From Lithospermum erythrorhizon (Eukaryota; Streptophyta; Magnoliopsida; Boraginales; Boraginaceae), in contig JADFUC010002420.1 of NCBI GenBank assembly GCA_019722365.1, positions 62,001 through 126,000 on the forward strand: a stretch of DNA of 64,000 nucleotides, written 5' to 3'. The position numbers and the translations under genes were made by a program. Below are positions 11,890 through 25,480 of this stretch, piece after piece (the stretch's first letter is position 1; every line of letters starts with the position of its first letter). The notes under the pieces are model-generated. The model was not told the origin of the DNA, ran no database searches, and saw only the letters and a program-made list of their open reading frames with translations.

Positions 11890-14800
11890 CGGTGGGCAAC
11901 CCACACAATCCTCAAGAAGAAGACATATTTTACTAACATAAATCCTACCAAAGAAGTAATTAATACAATTTTAGGTCCTGGAGACTTGATTGAAGGATCA
12001 GGTAATGCCATGTTCATATTATCAAATGAAATAAAATTTGTCATTAATGACGCTTTGTATTCTCCAAAGTCAAAAAGAAACTTATTAAGTTTTAATGACA
12101 TATAATAAATCAAGGGGTAGCGTCTTTGAAGCGATAAGCGAAGGTATATGAAATACATACATTATTCTTCTTAGTGTTTTGAGAAGAAAGAAAATATTAG
12201 AGAAACTACTAAAATTGCAGCCACGGATTACATTACACTTATATTCTTGAAATTAAATGTAACTTAGCAACAAAGAGATCAGCGTATTCTTGTGGCATGA
12301 TCGCTTAGGTCATCTGTTTCTGATGATGAGAAAAATAAATTAAAAAGTACACATGGTCATCCCTTGAAAGGTTTAAAGATTAATAAACGAACATGTGAGA
12401 AGCTTGTTCTCTAGGAAAATTAATAACTAGGCATGCACCGTGCAAACTTCACCACTGAATCACTTTGCATTTCTTGAAAAGATTCAAGGTGATATATGTG
12501 AACCTATCCATCCACCACTCCCCGGACCCGTTTCATGTATTTTATGGTATTAATTGATGCATCAGTAGATAGTCGCATGTTTTGTTGTGTCGAGTCGAGA
12601 TATGGCATTTGCAAGATTTCTTGCTCAAATAATCAAATTAAGAGCCTGATTTTCGATTATACTATAAAAGAAAGTTAGACTTGACAATCTTTGGTGAATT
12701 TACATCTAATCATTTAATAATTATTGCATATTCGTTAGATTCTTTGTTGTTTATCCACAATTTCCCTCGTGTGCATACACAAAATGGTTTAGCGAATCAT
12801 TAATTAAGCGTCTTGAGTATATTTGCTTTGGAGCCATTGATAATGAGAGCAAATTACCCGATTCTTTGTGTAGGTCACGCAATTTTACATCTTTGCATCA
12901 TTAATACGTTTGAGCCGAAGTGCTAATCATAAACACGCTCCATATCAGCATGGTGATTCAGAACCCGAGAAATTTTCCATCAATGATTTTTGGATGTGCG
13001 GTTTATGTACCCGATAGCTCCTTAAAGCGAAGATGGAACGAAAGGAGGTTGAGCATATATGTGAGTATGAGTCACCCTACATTTATTAGATATCTTGAAC
13101 CTTTAGAAGTGATATTTTTTGAAACAGATTTCTTGATTGTAATTTCAGAAGAGACAGTTTTTCCTCCCGTAGGAGGAGAAAACTTGATCGAAAAGGACAT
13201 AACATGGTATGTCTGTCTTTCTTTGTGTCGGAACACGTATAATAAATTATGGGAAGAAAATATAAAAGAAAATTATGTACTAGGTTTAGAAAATCAATTC
13301 TGAGATTCGTTGCGATATGAAAAGAGTAATAAAATCGCGTAGCACCAGTGGTAATACTCTGCTCGGATTAAAATTCGAGCAAAATGATGTAGTAAATCTA
13401 AAGGCACGCTTGGGCGTGGCCGTATGGTTCGAGTTAAAATCACCGAAGAAAGGAAAAATTGATACGAATAGAAGTGATGCGGTAAAGACAATAAATGATA
13501 ATAACCCCGTAATAGAAAAATGTGCTCTTAAAGAAGCACCAGATGAAAAATAGAGATAATTGAAAATAAGAATGATCTCGAGATTTACATGATTATGTTA
13601 ATCACAATCTTTGGAACGGGAAAAATAAGGATATTGATGAAATATTTGCATTATTCTTACGTTGCATATGAAATTATGAATGAAAATGATGATCACAAAC
13701 CGAGATACGTGGTTGAATGTCGAGTCGACTTGATTGGCCAAAATGCAAAGATCTGATAGATCTTGAATTGAAATCTCTTAAAAATCAAAAAGTATTTGGG
13801 CTATTGTGGTATTCTGAAGGTATGAAACACATTGGTTATAAGTAGGTCTTAGATGAGAAAACAAAATGAAAGCTTGAGTTGTAAGATCTGAGGCTCGACT
13901 TGTTGCTAAAGGTTTTCTCAAAGACCAATTGATTAGGTAACTTATTCTCTGTTATGAATGTATTGCACTAGGTTGTTAATAGGTTTGTTAGTATCTAATA
14001 ATCTTGATATGCATCTTATGGATGTTGTTACGACCTATTTACATGGATCACTTGATAGTGATATATACATGAAAATTTCGGAATGATTTAAAATTATTAA
14101 AACATCTAAACCCAGAGAAATGTATGTGATTAAGTTGCAAAAATCACTTTATGGGTTAAAACAATCCGGACGAATGTGGTATAATAGGCTAAGTGAATAT
14201 TTGCGTAAAGAAAGCTATGTGAATAATCCTATTTGTCCTTGTGTTTTTATAAAGAAAACAACATCTGGTTTTGTAATCATTGCTGTCTATGTTGATGATT
14301 TAAATATCATTGGAACTAATAATAAAATTAAAGAAGCAATGGATTACTTAAAAAATAATTTGAAATGAAAGATCTGCGAAAGACTAAGTTATGTTTTGGT
14401 TTACAAATTGAGTACACTAAAAATGGTATTTTGGTACACCAATCAAATTACACAGAAATTATCGAAAGGTTTAACGTGGATAAAGGCAAACCCTTTAAGT
14501 ACTCCAATGATGGGTAGAACACTTAATATTGAAAAAAAATACATTCCGTCCTAAGAAGGAAAATGAAGAAGATCTTGGTACTGAAGTACCATACCTCTGT
14601 GCAATTGGAGCCTTAAGTATCTTGCTAATTGTACAAGACCTGATATAACTTTTTGCGATTAATTTCTTAGAAAGATTTAGTTCTTGTCTACCAAGAGACA
14701 TTAGAAAGGGATAAAAGCGGATATTTAGATATGTCGCCGAGATCGTCTAGCTTCTTGGTTTGTTTATCTAACGATACAAAACCATTTTTGTTTGGTTATG

Positions 14801-15250
14801 CGGTCGAGGTTATTTATCGAATCCATATAATGCTAAATCACATCTTTGGATATGTGTATTTACATATGGTGACAACTGCTGATATCTGGAGATCCCAGCA
14901 GAACACTTGTAGCAACTTCTGAGCCATCTTTGAAGTAATAGCACTTCACGAAGCAAGCAAATAGTGTAGATGGTTAAGATCGGTGATACTACATATACAA
15001 GATACGTCTGGCCTACCAACTGATAAATGTCCAACAATATTGTACGAAGATAATGCTGCATGTGTTACTCAGATGAAAAAAGGTTATATCAAAGTAGCCA
15101 GGGGCAAGCAGATCCCCAAAGTTATTTTTCGTTAAACCGAGAACTTGAAAGAAACAAGAGGTAGATATCGATATGTTCGTTCATGTGATAATGTAGCGAG
15201 ATCTTTTCCTGAAAATTTCTTGAACATCGGTTTCGAAGCACATTAAGTAT
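11890..15250 (+). pseudogene. Copia pol remnant (protease, integrase, RT, RNase H)
   Basis: Protease flank: THTILKKKTYFTNINPTK near 11902-11955, then GDLIEGSGNAMFIL and DALYSPKSKRNLLSF to about 12100. Integrase: WHDRLGH near 12294, KACSLGKL-like decay near 12400, and VHTQNG followed by ESLIKRL near 12771-12815. The conserved IFGCAVYVP is at about 12985-13010 and RYLEP near 13087. Reverse transcriptase: MDVVTTYLHGSLDSDIYMK at 14018-14074, SLYGLKQSGRMWYNRL from about 14144, and active-site VYVDDLNIIG at 14285-14314. RNase H relics run from 14735 to about 15245. Stops and frameshifts separate nearly all pieces; only 14120-14368 is still open, with the YVDD catalytic box intact. Confidence 0.92.
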
Positions 15251-15425
15251 TGGAATGCGTCACTTTCGAGATCTTTGAAGACCTACCCTATTCGTTAAGG
15301 GGAGGCATCTTTGTTATCTTTCTTTTAAGCATGGGATTTTTTTGTCCATTGGGTTTGCCTCATAAGGTTTTTAACGAGGAGCAGCATGTGTTACCATGTA
15401 ATCAGTATTTGATATTTGAAGGAGG

Positions 15426-15636
15426 TGTTATGAAAAGTCGGCCCACGAATGTTGAAAAATAAATAAAGTCTTCTGGTATTGAATTTTTCTTTTATAAAGA
15501 ACCACTGCTGCATATTGTACAACTGAAGAAATAAGAATTGATATTGCTTCCTCTCATTTTTCTCTGTTTCAATCGAGTAGTAATAATATAGTAGTTTCGT
15601 GATAGTTTGAGCTATTTAATACCCGATTTTATAACA
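15426..15636 (+). repeat. 3' LTR of the 8.9-15.6 kb copia element
   Basis: 211 bp, TGTTATGAAAAGTC...TATAACA, preceded by the purine tract GAAGGAGG. It is shorter than the 5' LTR because most of the U3-like first part is missing. Confidence 0.9.
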
Positions 15637-16468
15637 GATCCAACTTAATTTGAGAACTCTAATAAAGTTGATTTTAGTGCGTTGACCGTTTCCTGTCTAT
15701 TAGGGAATAAATATAAATATCTGCCACCAAGTGCTGTTACTACTATATTACACCACTTCTAATTTTTTTTTTATCTTAAATCAATTATAAAAAAAATATA
15801 TCTGAAAGAGAAAAACTATTAACTTATTAACTATTAGTTGAATATGTAATCACTTTTCTCCGTGATGACTAACACATGAATTCTACGCAGAAGAAAATTA
15901 TATATGTTTACTTTGTTATTACAGCATAAAAAATTAATTAACATTTTCAATGTTACTTTTGATTATTTTTTTGTTATTAAATTATCGATATTCCAAATGA
16001 TATAGTTACAATTAATTGTTGATACGTTTTCAATGCAACTTTTTTAACTACTTTTCATTTTTTTTTTTAATTTATGTATTCTTTCATCGCTGAGGAAGTA
16101 TAATATTGTATCTTGTTATATAGATGAGTATAGTAGCTAAAGGCTATTTAAGCTTAAAGGTAAACTTAATAAGTATGGCCCAATAGGTAGCCAGACTTTT
16201 GGACTACTTCCAATCGTACATTATTCTATCATATGAGAATTTTTTAATTCTAATGAGTTTCTCTCAATACTCATTGGACTCTCGCATTCCATAGATATAT
16301 TATTTTTAGAAAGAAAGAAAAAACTCTAACTTCTCAATTAAATTATTGTGACGACCGACCAGTGAGTACAAAATTACTATTGTACTTTTGTGAGAATGTT
16401 GACTATTGCTCAATACCTCCAATCGAAAAATGATGAATTTTCTATGATTCACGTTAATATATATGTAA
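15637..16468. other. AT-rich intergenic DNA
   Basis: No gene, RNA or mobile-element terminus recognised in these 830 bp. Confidence 0.5.
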
Positions 16469-18429
16469 TGAAAAGAAATTTTTTATTATTTATGATAGGG
16501 GTATAAAATAAAATATACTCTAGAGGAGAAAATTTACTCATTATCTGAGTTTGCCATTCGAGAGGATCGATTATGAAACTATCGAGTCACACAAGCGTGT
16601 GAGATGTAAAGACTGCCCGAGCAGTTTGATCTTGATAGAAGGCAGGCAGGCGATTTGGTGAGGCAGTTTGACTTGATTTGATTTGATTTGGATTTGGATA
16701 GAAGCTCACAGTGGATAGATGTCTTGAGTCTTAGTGAACTTGGGGAGGCTGAGTGCGGACTTGGATATGGTCATGGAGAGCCTTAGCGTATTCCCGTGTT
16801 GGCTATATGGAGCAATCTTAGGTGCTTGAACTTGATCTTCGGTGTATTTTAGAGCATTAGACTTTTCTGAGCATTTGCGGCTTAGGACTGCTTTGAGCAC
16901 GGCCCAGTGGAATTTAAATGGCGATAAATTTATAGCGCTTGGTGAAATTTGGAGATTTAGTACTTCAACATGGTGGGGCTTACGTGTCTTGAGAATTCGA
17001 CTTGCGGGTACTTCGTATGACACTTGATTTGGGATAGGACTCGAGATTGAGGCGTATGGAGGCGATAAGCAATAGTGGTGAAGCGGCGTTTCTTAACTAA
17101 CTTTATCTTAGAGCGATTGCTTAGCGAGCTTGTTGTTGTAGGTGGAACTTTAGTGAAGTTTGGCTTTCGCTTGGAACTTAGTGAGATTTATTTTCCTTGG
17201 GACTTGATTTAATCTTTGAGTAACGTCACTTGGCTTTCTTCACAACGGCCTTAGCGGTTTGTTCTTTGTAGAAGTGATCGAGTATGGGGTGAGACGTTCG
17301 GCGCTTTGTTGATGATGCGATCAAGCCCCAGACGGGGAGACCTTAGCGGTATTTCACACGCTAGAATCCGTATAGGGACTGAGCCGGCTCGGGTTTATGC
17401 CTATCACCCGGGATTTGATCAGAATCAAACTGAAATCTATCGGATGTTCATCCAAGTTTTTTTGAATGTCGGGGGCTACGTAGTTCCGAATATTCGAAGT
17501 GTTGAGAAGCTGCGTCAGTTAAATGATTTTCTTCAAACTTAAAGAATTATTGCGTTTGTGCAATAATCCCTTAATTCAGCTTTGTTTGGTGACAGAGTGT
17601 TTCGTGGCGTGATGTTTCTTTGGCGAAATTTCGAAAGATTTAAGCGATGAAATTTCAAAGATCGTTCTTTGTATTTTCTACGGGATTTTGTGTGTGTTTT
17701 TTTGTGGTGTTTAGATGTTGTGGAATTTTTTATGGAATTTCTTTCAAAGGGGGTATTTATAGGTTTACAGGTATCGAGATGTTTCAACTACGATTAGTAG
17801 GTTTGATTTTAGGTGGATCGCGTCTTGTCGTTGAATTTTGAGCAAGATGCGGGCCGAGTCGGATATGAAAGTGTTTGGGCACCTCTTTCATGGCAAAAAA
17901 GGAAGGATTCGGGTTCTCTTTTAGGTCAAAAACATTTTCATATTGACCGGGCCTTTTTGGAGGCGCTTGATTTTCTTGTATGCGACTTAGCAGGTGCGAG
18001 TTCGGACCACTGTGACTTCGTAGTCTTGATTTTGAACCACATAACTTGGCCGTCTTCATTTAAACCCGTGGTTTGTAGATTCTTCATTTTGAGCTATGTG
18101 GCCTTCGGGCGATATTCGTTTAGCGATTTAATCAGTAAAATTAGGGGTTTTGAGCCATAATTTTAATTAACTTAATCTTGAAATTTATTTTAAAGGGAGC
18201 GCATTTAGAGTTGGCTTAGGGTTAATTAATGTGAAAGCCCTCTTTTTTACCTTGATTAATTCACGGGGGCTTGATTTCCGAGAACCTCGTTAGATCCGAG
18301 GTTTGATTTAAACTTAAGTTGTCGAAAATCACAATGTCGATACGTAGAATTTTTTAGTGGCTCGACCGCTAATTAATTTGATTAATTCGTCTTAATCAAT
18401 TTAATTATTTTTTTTTTATAAATTTTTTA
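16469..18429 (-). mobile_element. Solo LTR, Tat/Ogre-like family, inverted
   Basis: Read on the minus strand, this 1.96-kb stretch follows the LTRs at 19776-21515 and 40525-42443. Its right end has the TAATCAATTTAATTA and GATTTAAACT-type blocks matching the LTR start. The region 17680-17765 matches the LTR promoter area, with a reversed TATA (GGGGGTATTTATAGG) at 17749-17763. Its left end, GGGGTATAAAATAAAA then GAGGATCGATT, matches the reversed LTR end. No internal element sequence adjoins it, so it is read as a solo LTR. Candidate flanks TGTAA and TGTCT agree at only three positions. Open frames inside it are not genes. Confidence 0.72.
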
Positions 18430-19775
18430 TGTCTACAATATAGACTCCATTATTTTTAGTGAGTTTAATTATACGATGTCAATGAAGATATACATGAAGT
18501 AAATTTCAACAAACACTTTCTTGATGAAGTAAATTTCAACAAGCAGCTTTCTTATTCAGCGATTTGCGATATGAAGCTTGTTGATTGTATTTTTACCTAG
18601 CACGTCAGCTTGAGGCCTTGAGATTCAGCCAGTATGAACTCGCCGAATAACCGTTGATGAAAAATTACGAAATTGGTTGAAATTGGTTGATTGTAGCTAC
18701 TCATGCACTACTAGTAGTAGTAGACTAGTAGTAGTGTTACCAATAACCGACACATTTGTGGACTTTTAATCCCAAAGACGCGTGACCATAAATGAGTTGT
18801 TTTGAATAAATGTTATGTCGTACTAGTTTTCATGCAACTTGAAGATTTAAATTGATTGATGAGATTTGACTCGATCGATTCAGAGGCAAGGCTTCTAGAT
18901 GCATTTACAAGAAAATATCACCAACGGCTGGCGTGGTCCAGGATTGATTCGGGAGCTTTAGAGTTAGGTATCTTGGAAGTTAACTTAAATGGGTTCGTCA
19001 TAGAATGCGATTTATTGGCGTTTGATTTCAAAAACCGAGCGCGGTGAAACTGAATGGGCGAATCTTGAGACAACTGGGCCAAGGTTGGGGGTATCGGTAT
19101 CTTGGGATCTTGGATTCATTTCGCGGATGGTTTTGCGTCTTCTTGTATGCTTTAGCACAGGGAGGGCCCAAGCCATCACTTGTAAATAAAAAGAAAAAAA
19201 AAAGAAATATCCAACTTACATTATTTGTTCAGAGGTATTTATAAATTATAACAACATTCGATAAGTTCTTACGGAATATTGTTTATTTTTCAAATTCTAT
19301 TGTTCAAATGCTTACGAAGAAGAAAAAATTTGAGGCAAATTAACTTTAACCACTTGGCTTGACAGGCGGGTCGGGTTTATACTTGAATTTTAAAATCGGC
19401 CGGTTGTCTCTGAGCTACGAAGCCCAGTGCGTTTTGGATTAAAGTTCGTTTTTGTGTTAAAAGTGTCCGATCAAATTTTTTGATGAAAGGGTGAAATCGG
19501 GTGTACATATAATGAAACAGAGTCGATTTTCGAATATAAGTAATTGGAGTCGATTAATATTTGTCTGATATGGGTGCTTCATTAAAAAGCTTATGATTGA
19601 GGAGAAATGATATGGTAGAAGTTATTAATTTAAAGAGGCGATATGGTAGGTCGCGATGTCACAAGGGGCCAAGCGCAGTGCGATTTGAAAGTTAAGAGGG
19701 CAAGCGAGCGATTAGAAGGCATAGTTAGGGGCGGAAGAAATTAAGCCAAAAATTTATATAGATAAGTCTAGATAG
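18430..19775. other. Intergenic DNA, no gene recognised
   Basis: Contains the small motif ACTAGTAGTAGTAGACTAG near 18710 and a duplicated GATGAAGTAAATTTCAACAA at about 18494 and 18522. Open frames at 18856-19047 and 19044-19244 match no family I know. Confidence 0.4.
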
Positions 19776-21515
19776 TGAAAATTTATTAAAAATAATTCAA
19801 ATAATTAAGATGACTTAATCAAATTAATTAAATCAAGCCCTTGAAATGCCGCGTGGCTAAGTTCTCGAGCGAACCTAAATTTAATGTAAAATCCTCGAGT
19901 TGAACAAAGAGGGTTTTCAAGAAAATAGCCGAATTAAATCTTGCTTTAGAGTTCGAAATTAAAATCCCTAATTTTATCTAATTAAAATCGTATAGGAGTG
20001 CAAATTGATGTTACGAAAGTTCCGGGGTTTAAATGGAACTCCAAAGTTATGGGAGTTAAAATGAAGACTCCAAAAGGTCGGGGGTCCAACGTAAGAAAAT
20101 GTTTTGTACTAGAAAAGATCAGGAACCTTCTTTTTTAGCTAAAATAGGCGCTTTATTAATTCTTGGACACAAAAGTAAAATCGAAAAAATTTGACAGTTC
20201 GAGATGTTGCCTCAAATTCAGCAGTTAAAATAATGGTCCTTTTGAAATTAAGCCCGGCCGTCGAGGAAATGAGTATTAGCTCAAAAGTCTATAAATACCC
20301 CCTACTATATTTCGAAAATGACATCTAGAAATTATTTAGAAAATACACAAAAAATATTTGAGAAAATATAGGGCAATGTCCCCGAAATTTTGAGTTAAAT
20401 ATTTTTAAGCCGCGTGAAAGCATTTTGGTTGTTGGAAAACACCTCCGGAGTAGGAAAAATAGTCTGAAATCAAGATTTATTACTGCTAATAATTCTTTAA
20501 CTTGAAGCAAAATATGATGAAATTTGGCATGGAATTTACCGAGCGGCTTGAATATTGAGAATAAGCAAATAGCCCCACGATTATTCATAAATCTTGCATG
20601 AACACACGAAAAATCTCGAGGTTTGATTAATCGACTTCGAGATATAGGAATACATAACGTTCGGTCCTATGTTGGATTATAGGCAGGAAAGCAGCTACTA
20701 AGGCCGCTGTTTGATTGGTCAGGTATCGTCGATAGGTTGGAGCGATCAGCCATCTTGATCGTATTTGCATCGGCAATTTCTTGGGCCCATTTGTGGCATC
20801 ATTAAATGCAACTAAGCTTAAATCAAGTCCCTCGCCCATTCACTACGGCTGACAAAATTGCAGGGCCGTTGTAGTATAAAATTTAGAGCTGATGTCGCCA
20901 TAACTTAAATCAAATCCAAGTGAGGCCAAATCTGGTAAGTCGCAAAGACATGTAGCCTCTCGAGATACACAAATAAAGTCTCCTTTAGAGACAATAGGCA
21001 TCTGACTACGGCCACGGCTTGGGTGCGTATCCTCGATCTGTTGCAAAGGTGAAGTCGCACCAGCGTGCTAAACCCCAAGTCAGCGCTCTGGACACGTCGT
21101 GTCCATCGGTCCGAGCGTAGACCGGAGATCAAGTCGAGACCCGAGACAGTCAATGCCGCCCGACACGGGGAATCTGTGTGCGTTAGAATCGGACAAATCA
21201 GTCATTACCAGTCTCGGAATCCGCCAGAGACTAGGGCATATCAGAAGCTAAATCGTAGAGGTCCTATCCAAAGGTAAAATCCCAAGTCAATCGAAGCTCA
21301 AGTCGACCAATCAGCTGAGCTCATGCAGCTTCATGCTCGAGGCCAAAGCTTGAGTGGCAAGAAGCCAGAATCTACAAATTGTCAACAAACGCTTAGGGAC
21401 TTCTAGTTTGAATGATCGATCCTCTTAGATTTGATAAAACACATGCAACGATGAATTTTCCCCCTCTGATAGGTTTTATTTTGTACCCTTTAAATAAATA
21501 AAATTCTTCTTTGCA
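19776..21515 (+). repeat. 5' LTR of the Tat/Ogre-like element
   Basis: About 1.74 kb, ending AAATAAATAAAATTCTTCTTTGCA. It shares with the 40.5-kb copy, in order: GACTTAATCAA, GAACCTAAATTTAAT, AATAGCCGAATTAAAT, AAGTTCCGGGGTT, GAAAATGACATC and AAATCTCG. A TATA-like CTATAAATACCCCC at 20289-20302 may be the LTR promoter. Several overlapping short frames inside are not genes. Confidence 0.82.
20289..20302 (+). promoter_or_regulatory. Putative LTR TATA box
   Basis: CTATAAATACCCCC in the middle of the LTR. The same position has CTATAAATAATCTC in the right LTR (about 41033) and, reversed, GGGGGTATTTATAG in the solo LTR (17749). Conservation across three copies supports an old promoter. Confidence 0.5.
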
Positions 21516-21519
21516 TTAG

Positions 21520-21546
21520 AGTACGTATCGCCGGTGGGGTAGCGAT
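21520..21546 (+). other. Putative primer-binding site of the Tat/Ogre-like element
   Basis: TATCGCCGGTGGGGTAGCG lies about 10 bp after the LTR end. It resembles the GGCGCCGTCTGTGGGGA-type site seen in plant Tat-lineage elements, with decay. Its position immediately after the LTR supports the call. Confidence 0.5.
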
Positions 21547-22360
21547 TACCGCCGTCAGCTACTTGAGCTCGAGATATTTCAAGAGGTCTATCTCGCTCCT
21601 CTCGCGTGGCAAAGGGTAGTAGGAGGAGAAAGTCCTGGCAGATAGTCTGTCAAAAATGTCACGGACTAGTCGAGGAGAATCCCTCGATGACCTGGCAGGT
21701 CTCTGCGGCTAATGTGTTGTCGGGAGCTCTTGAAGCAAAACAAGTCATAATAAGAGAAGCAGCCAAGCGCCTAATGCCAAATGAGGAACCTTCTAAACTT
21801 ATAGTAGAGGACTTCGACAGATAAGCGTCAGAGAACTTCGTGCGACCACGGTTATACGCGGTACACATACTAGGGATCTCGGTCAGTGCGGCTCGTTCAC
21901 CCCGACTCTGCGTAATTCCCCTAGCACAGCAATGATGACTAGTATTACCTCTGCGGAAGAGCGGATGGCTAAAGAGATGGTAGAAAACATGTTGCAGGTA
22001 CAACATCAAGATGACTACATTGCTTAGATATATATCGGGGAAAGATATTTGATCAGAAGAGCATATAGCGAAGTAGCGGCTACTTTAAAGCAACGAGGCT
22101 CTCTTAGCCTCCCAAGATGGGAGATGGAGCGTTCCGTATCCGCCGTAATACCTCGAGTTAAATCGAGGACAGCCGAGGAACATAGTAAACTATTATCATT
22201 CGATAGATGGAATGATTCAGCCTGGCGAAGGAGTATTATATCTTTGAGGCGATAAAGGCCATGAAGGCCGGAGACTCGGCCGTATGCCTACATAAGCGAT
22301 ACACCTCCCAGCGTATATGATGCAGAGAATGCCAAGACTATCGGCCACCCAGAATTCTAA

Positions 22361-23720
22361 CAATTCGATGGAACTAGGAACCCCCCAGGCAACCGCGTAG
22401 CCCACTTTGTTGAGTTATAAATCTTTGGTACCAAAAGGGGATGAAATGAATTCAAGCTTGATTCATTCGCTCTTCAAAAGGGAATGCGTTCATTGCTTGA
22501 CTTGGAGCACCTCCATAAACGATTGGGCTCAAGCCCAAGGAAAGAGAATTTCTCAATGACACTTTGGTACAAAGAGGTGGTGGAGCTCTTTCTTGCGAAA
22601 CGAAAAGAAGAGCCATTCTGGACTTATTCAATCAATGGAGAAGTAGAACTTAAGAAAGATGAAATACTTGAGCTCTGGAGTGATGCAGAAGCCATCGACA
22701 TGTGTATCGAAGACATGTAGGCGGGACCTTGATACATTATGCGGTCTTCCCAAAATCTTGGCCGGCAGCGGCAGCAGAATCACGACATGGGCTACGATAT
22801 TTTGCGAACAAAGTGCGATACCCTCTACTCCGGCGAGCCTCTTACTGGGCTAAATGCAGGCCGGAAACCAAAGGAAGCTTCCAAACTTCAAAAGAAAGAA
22901 GCACACACTGTGACTTCTAATACGACCAAGTTCTCCTTCAGAACTAAGAAGGTTGAGGGTGGGTTCGACCTTAGAAAGAAGGAACGTCTCACACTAAAAG
23001 AGATGCAAGAGAAGGATTACCCATTCCTCGAGGCGGAGTTCGCCTTCTTCGACTACGGTAGAGGCATTAAGGGTGGCGCTACCCGGCAGTAGTCTCAAAC
23101 TTTCGTCATCATTTCTTTGGTGGGGAGACACGCCTGAAGATGGGTACTGACGAGCCACTACATGTGGCGGGCTATAAGCGAAAGCCGGATAAACATAATG
23201 TTGGTAGATGGAGGATTAGTTGTAAATATCCTACCACTGGAGCATTAAAAGGCTGCTAGGCATCGCCACTTAAAGACTTACAATAATCCGCATTATAATT
23301 CAAGGTTTTAACTGAGGTGGGGGCCGCTTCGGAAATGTAAGTCTGCGCTTGAGTGATAGGCTGAAACCCTGGCTTGGTTTCATGTAATAGATATCGAGGT
23401 CACATATAATATCCTGTGGAAGATGTGGATCCCTTGTGATAATATTGTCCCTCGCGCTCCACCGTGCTTGAAATACTACAAAGATGGGATGGAAAAGCAG
23501 TCGCGGATGAAAATCCATTATTTGTAGAAAGAATTCGCTTTGCCGTACCAATTATTACAAGAAAAAGGGGGCAAAATCCAGCCTTGAAGGGCAGGCGCCA
23601 GTACCTCAAATACCTCGAACAACCACCTCGGTTTACAAGAAAGAGAAGATCTAATTCAAGCGTTCAAAGTTGGCTACCTTTCATTCGACCTAAAAAAGGT
23701 GGTGGCGTGCCGCAGGTTTT
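22361..23720 (+). pseudogene. Ty3/gypsy gag and protease remnant
   Basis: QFDGTRNPPGNRVAHFVE at 22361 and SINDWAQAQ near 22512-22540 match the plant retrotransposon gag domain, in which a glutamine-phenylalanine-aspartate-glycine start and a DLEPGSIxxW core are typical. AIDMCIEDM near 22690-22718 fits the later gag motif. After a KEMQEKDYPF linker near 23005, the aspartic protease appears as MLVDGGLVVNILPL at 23198-23239 (usual form VDGGSAVNIMP). FHVIDIEVTYNIL follows at about 23378-23416 and CLKYYKDGMEK near 23466. Frameshifts and stops occur throughout. Everything after about 23720 is too decayed to assign. Confidence 0.82.
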
Positions 23721-25480
23721 GTGACACCAAGGTTAAAATATAACATGGTATCGTGGTCCAAAGGCTTTGACCTCCTCTTAAAAAGAACAGATCTATTAAG
23801 GACAAAGCTATGGGACAACTACCTCCAGTCGCAGCTTGACAAAATACATGGATTAAATGACACCGAGCATGGTAAGTGTAAAAAGATGGTTTGTAAAGAA
23901 CTCAACCAAATACGTGAGGGCCTTTCAGTGTTTCTCAAGTTGGGGAAATCTTAACCCCAAATAGAAAATTAAGAAATCAGTCTTCCACAGGAAAACATAA
24001 AAGCACTGACTGACTCAAAAGAAATATGTCTTTGTGGACTTGGAGAACAACCTACGAAATTATAGAGGCTACTTGAAAATCTACGCACCGTGTTTGACAT
24101 GAGAGAGAAACAAGATGAGGGCAGTGGATAGGGACTCGCTTCCCGGTCGAGGCGTATCCTTGGGAGGCCATTGAAGAAGATTTCAGCAGCAGCACTAATT
24201 ATATCACTAAACGCATAAGCGGGGTAATTGCGTGAATTCAGCTCTGCATTACTGAGCATGGGTATTCACTAGAAGGAACTAGAATTTTAGCATTCGTCCT
24301 TGAACAAATCTTAGCGGGAATACTCGGGTAACGACCAACCAAATGCATCTGAACAAGTTCCTCGAAACAGCGTCAGATGATCCCTTGTACAAAATATATT
24401 CACGGCGGCCATTGTGGAATTACTACCCTTTCATGGCGGAGGCGCTGGGTATGAAGGACATGACATCGATTGGCAGGGGGTTGAGGCTTGAACAACAAGA
24501 GGAAGGTACCCCGAGATAAGGCTACGCCTACAGCTCAACAACACGATCATAACTGAAACTACATCCATGTTGTCCCATAAAAGTTTGACCCAAAAGATAG
24601 CCAACCTTGATGATTAAAGAGAATGACAATAAGCGATTGTCGAGAAAGAAAATGCATTAAATAAAGTTAAAGAGATTCAGTACATCAAACGCGAATGAGA
24701 CAGGAAGTAAAGACAAGAATAAAGGTCAAAGCTACTACAATAGTCCTACAATGCCTAGTCTAGCGACTTCTAGATCCTGGCAAAATGTCCTTGTGTCTGA
24801 GCCGCTCTACTTGGATCTGTTTCCTCAGAGATGTAGTCTGTTATCTTGGGTACATCTCGAGATCAAGGCGAGAAACAATAGGCTAACTCTTGGATCTAGA
24901 TACCTTGAGGGTCACGGTATGCGTCTGTTTCGGTAATTCTGCTCTCGGCTTCTCACATCTTTTTGAAATTCACTCGCCCGACTTGATGCGTTACAGATAC
25001 CTTCAGAAGGGAAAGCTTTGTGAAGCCTCGGAAGAACTAGCGGAGCAGATCAGCTGGCGGGGAAAGGCTACATCCATCTTCTTCACCTTTTGAAAGAAGC
25101 CTAACAGCTTGTCATGTAGGTCGGGAAAATCACTCGAACCTATATATGGGAGAGGACTAGAAAAGAATGCATCATGGCTCTGTACCCTCATTCATTTCCA
25201 TTTCAAAAGACTTCTCTTGGGTTCCGTCAGCATTATCTGAGGACCCAAAGAAAGGCGCGTAATGCGAAGAATGGCCTCTGCTCGCCTGCCAGTAGTAAGT
25301 GTTAGGGGCTTGGTGGAAATGACTACGCACTTTCAATGAACACTCGGGAATTCCCGGTATAAAACAAGCTCGGTGCAGTCACGACTGCGGCGAAGAAGAA
25401 ACCTCCGCTACAAAAAAGGGGATAGGTAGCTCCAAAGAAACAAAGAATAATTCATCTGATACAAAAGAAATAAAATATCT
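23721..25480. other. Decayed interior of the Tat/Ogre-like element
   Basis: Short open frames on both strands, none with a reverse transcriptase, integrase or other known motif. It lies between the protease relic and the solo LTR and is taken as interior sequence of the outer element by position only. Confidence 0.4.

Larger units (their letters stand above)
8945..15636 (+). mobile_element. Degenerate Ty1/copia LTR retrotransposon with gag and pol relics
   Basis: LTR-bounded element on the plus strand: 5' LTR 8945-9276, primer-binding site at once after it, a long repetitive leader, gag, then protease, integrase, reverse transcriptase and RNase H in copia order. A purine-rich tract (GAAGGAGG) sits immediately before the 3' LTR at 15426. 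Gag keeps a 168-codon open stretch; pol is broken in many places. Flanking 5-mers (ATTTT and GATCC) do not match, which suggests great age, rearrangement or a slightly wrong end. The 3' LTR has lost about 120 bp relative to the 5' LTR. Confidence 0.93.

Noticed and set aside
8945..15636. A target-site duplication for the plus-strand copia element
   Set aside because: ATTTT and GATCC do not match; no shifted pair gave a convincing 5-mer, so none is claimed.
17784..18160. Overlapping frames of 91 and 115 codons on opposite strands
   Set aside because: Both lie inside the inverted solo LTR and resemble no protein; equivalent positions in the other LTR copies are not open.
21606..22255. Short frames (72, 116 and 68 codons) just after the Tat/Ogre-like LTR
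   Set aside because: They lie in the leader or the start of gag of a decayed element; no motif supports an independent gene.
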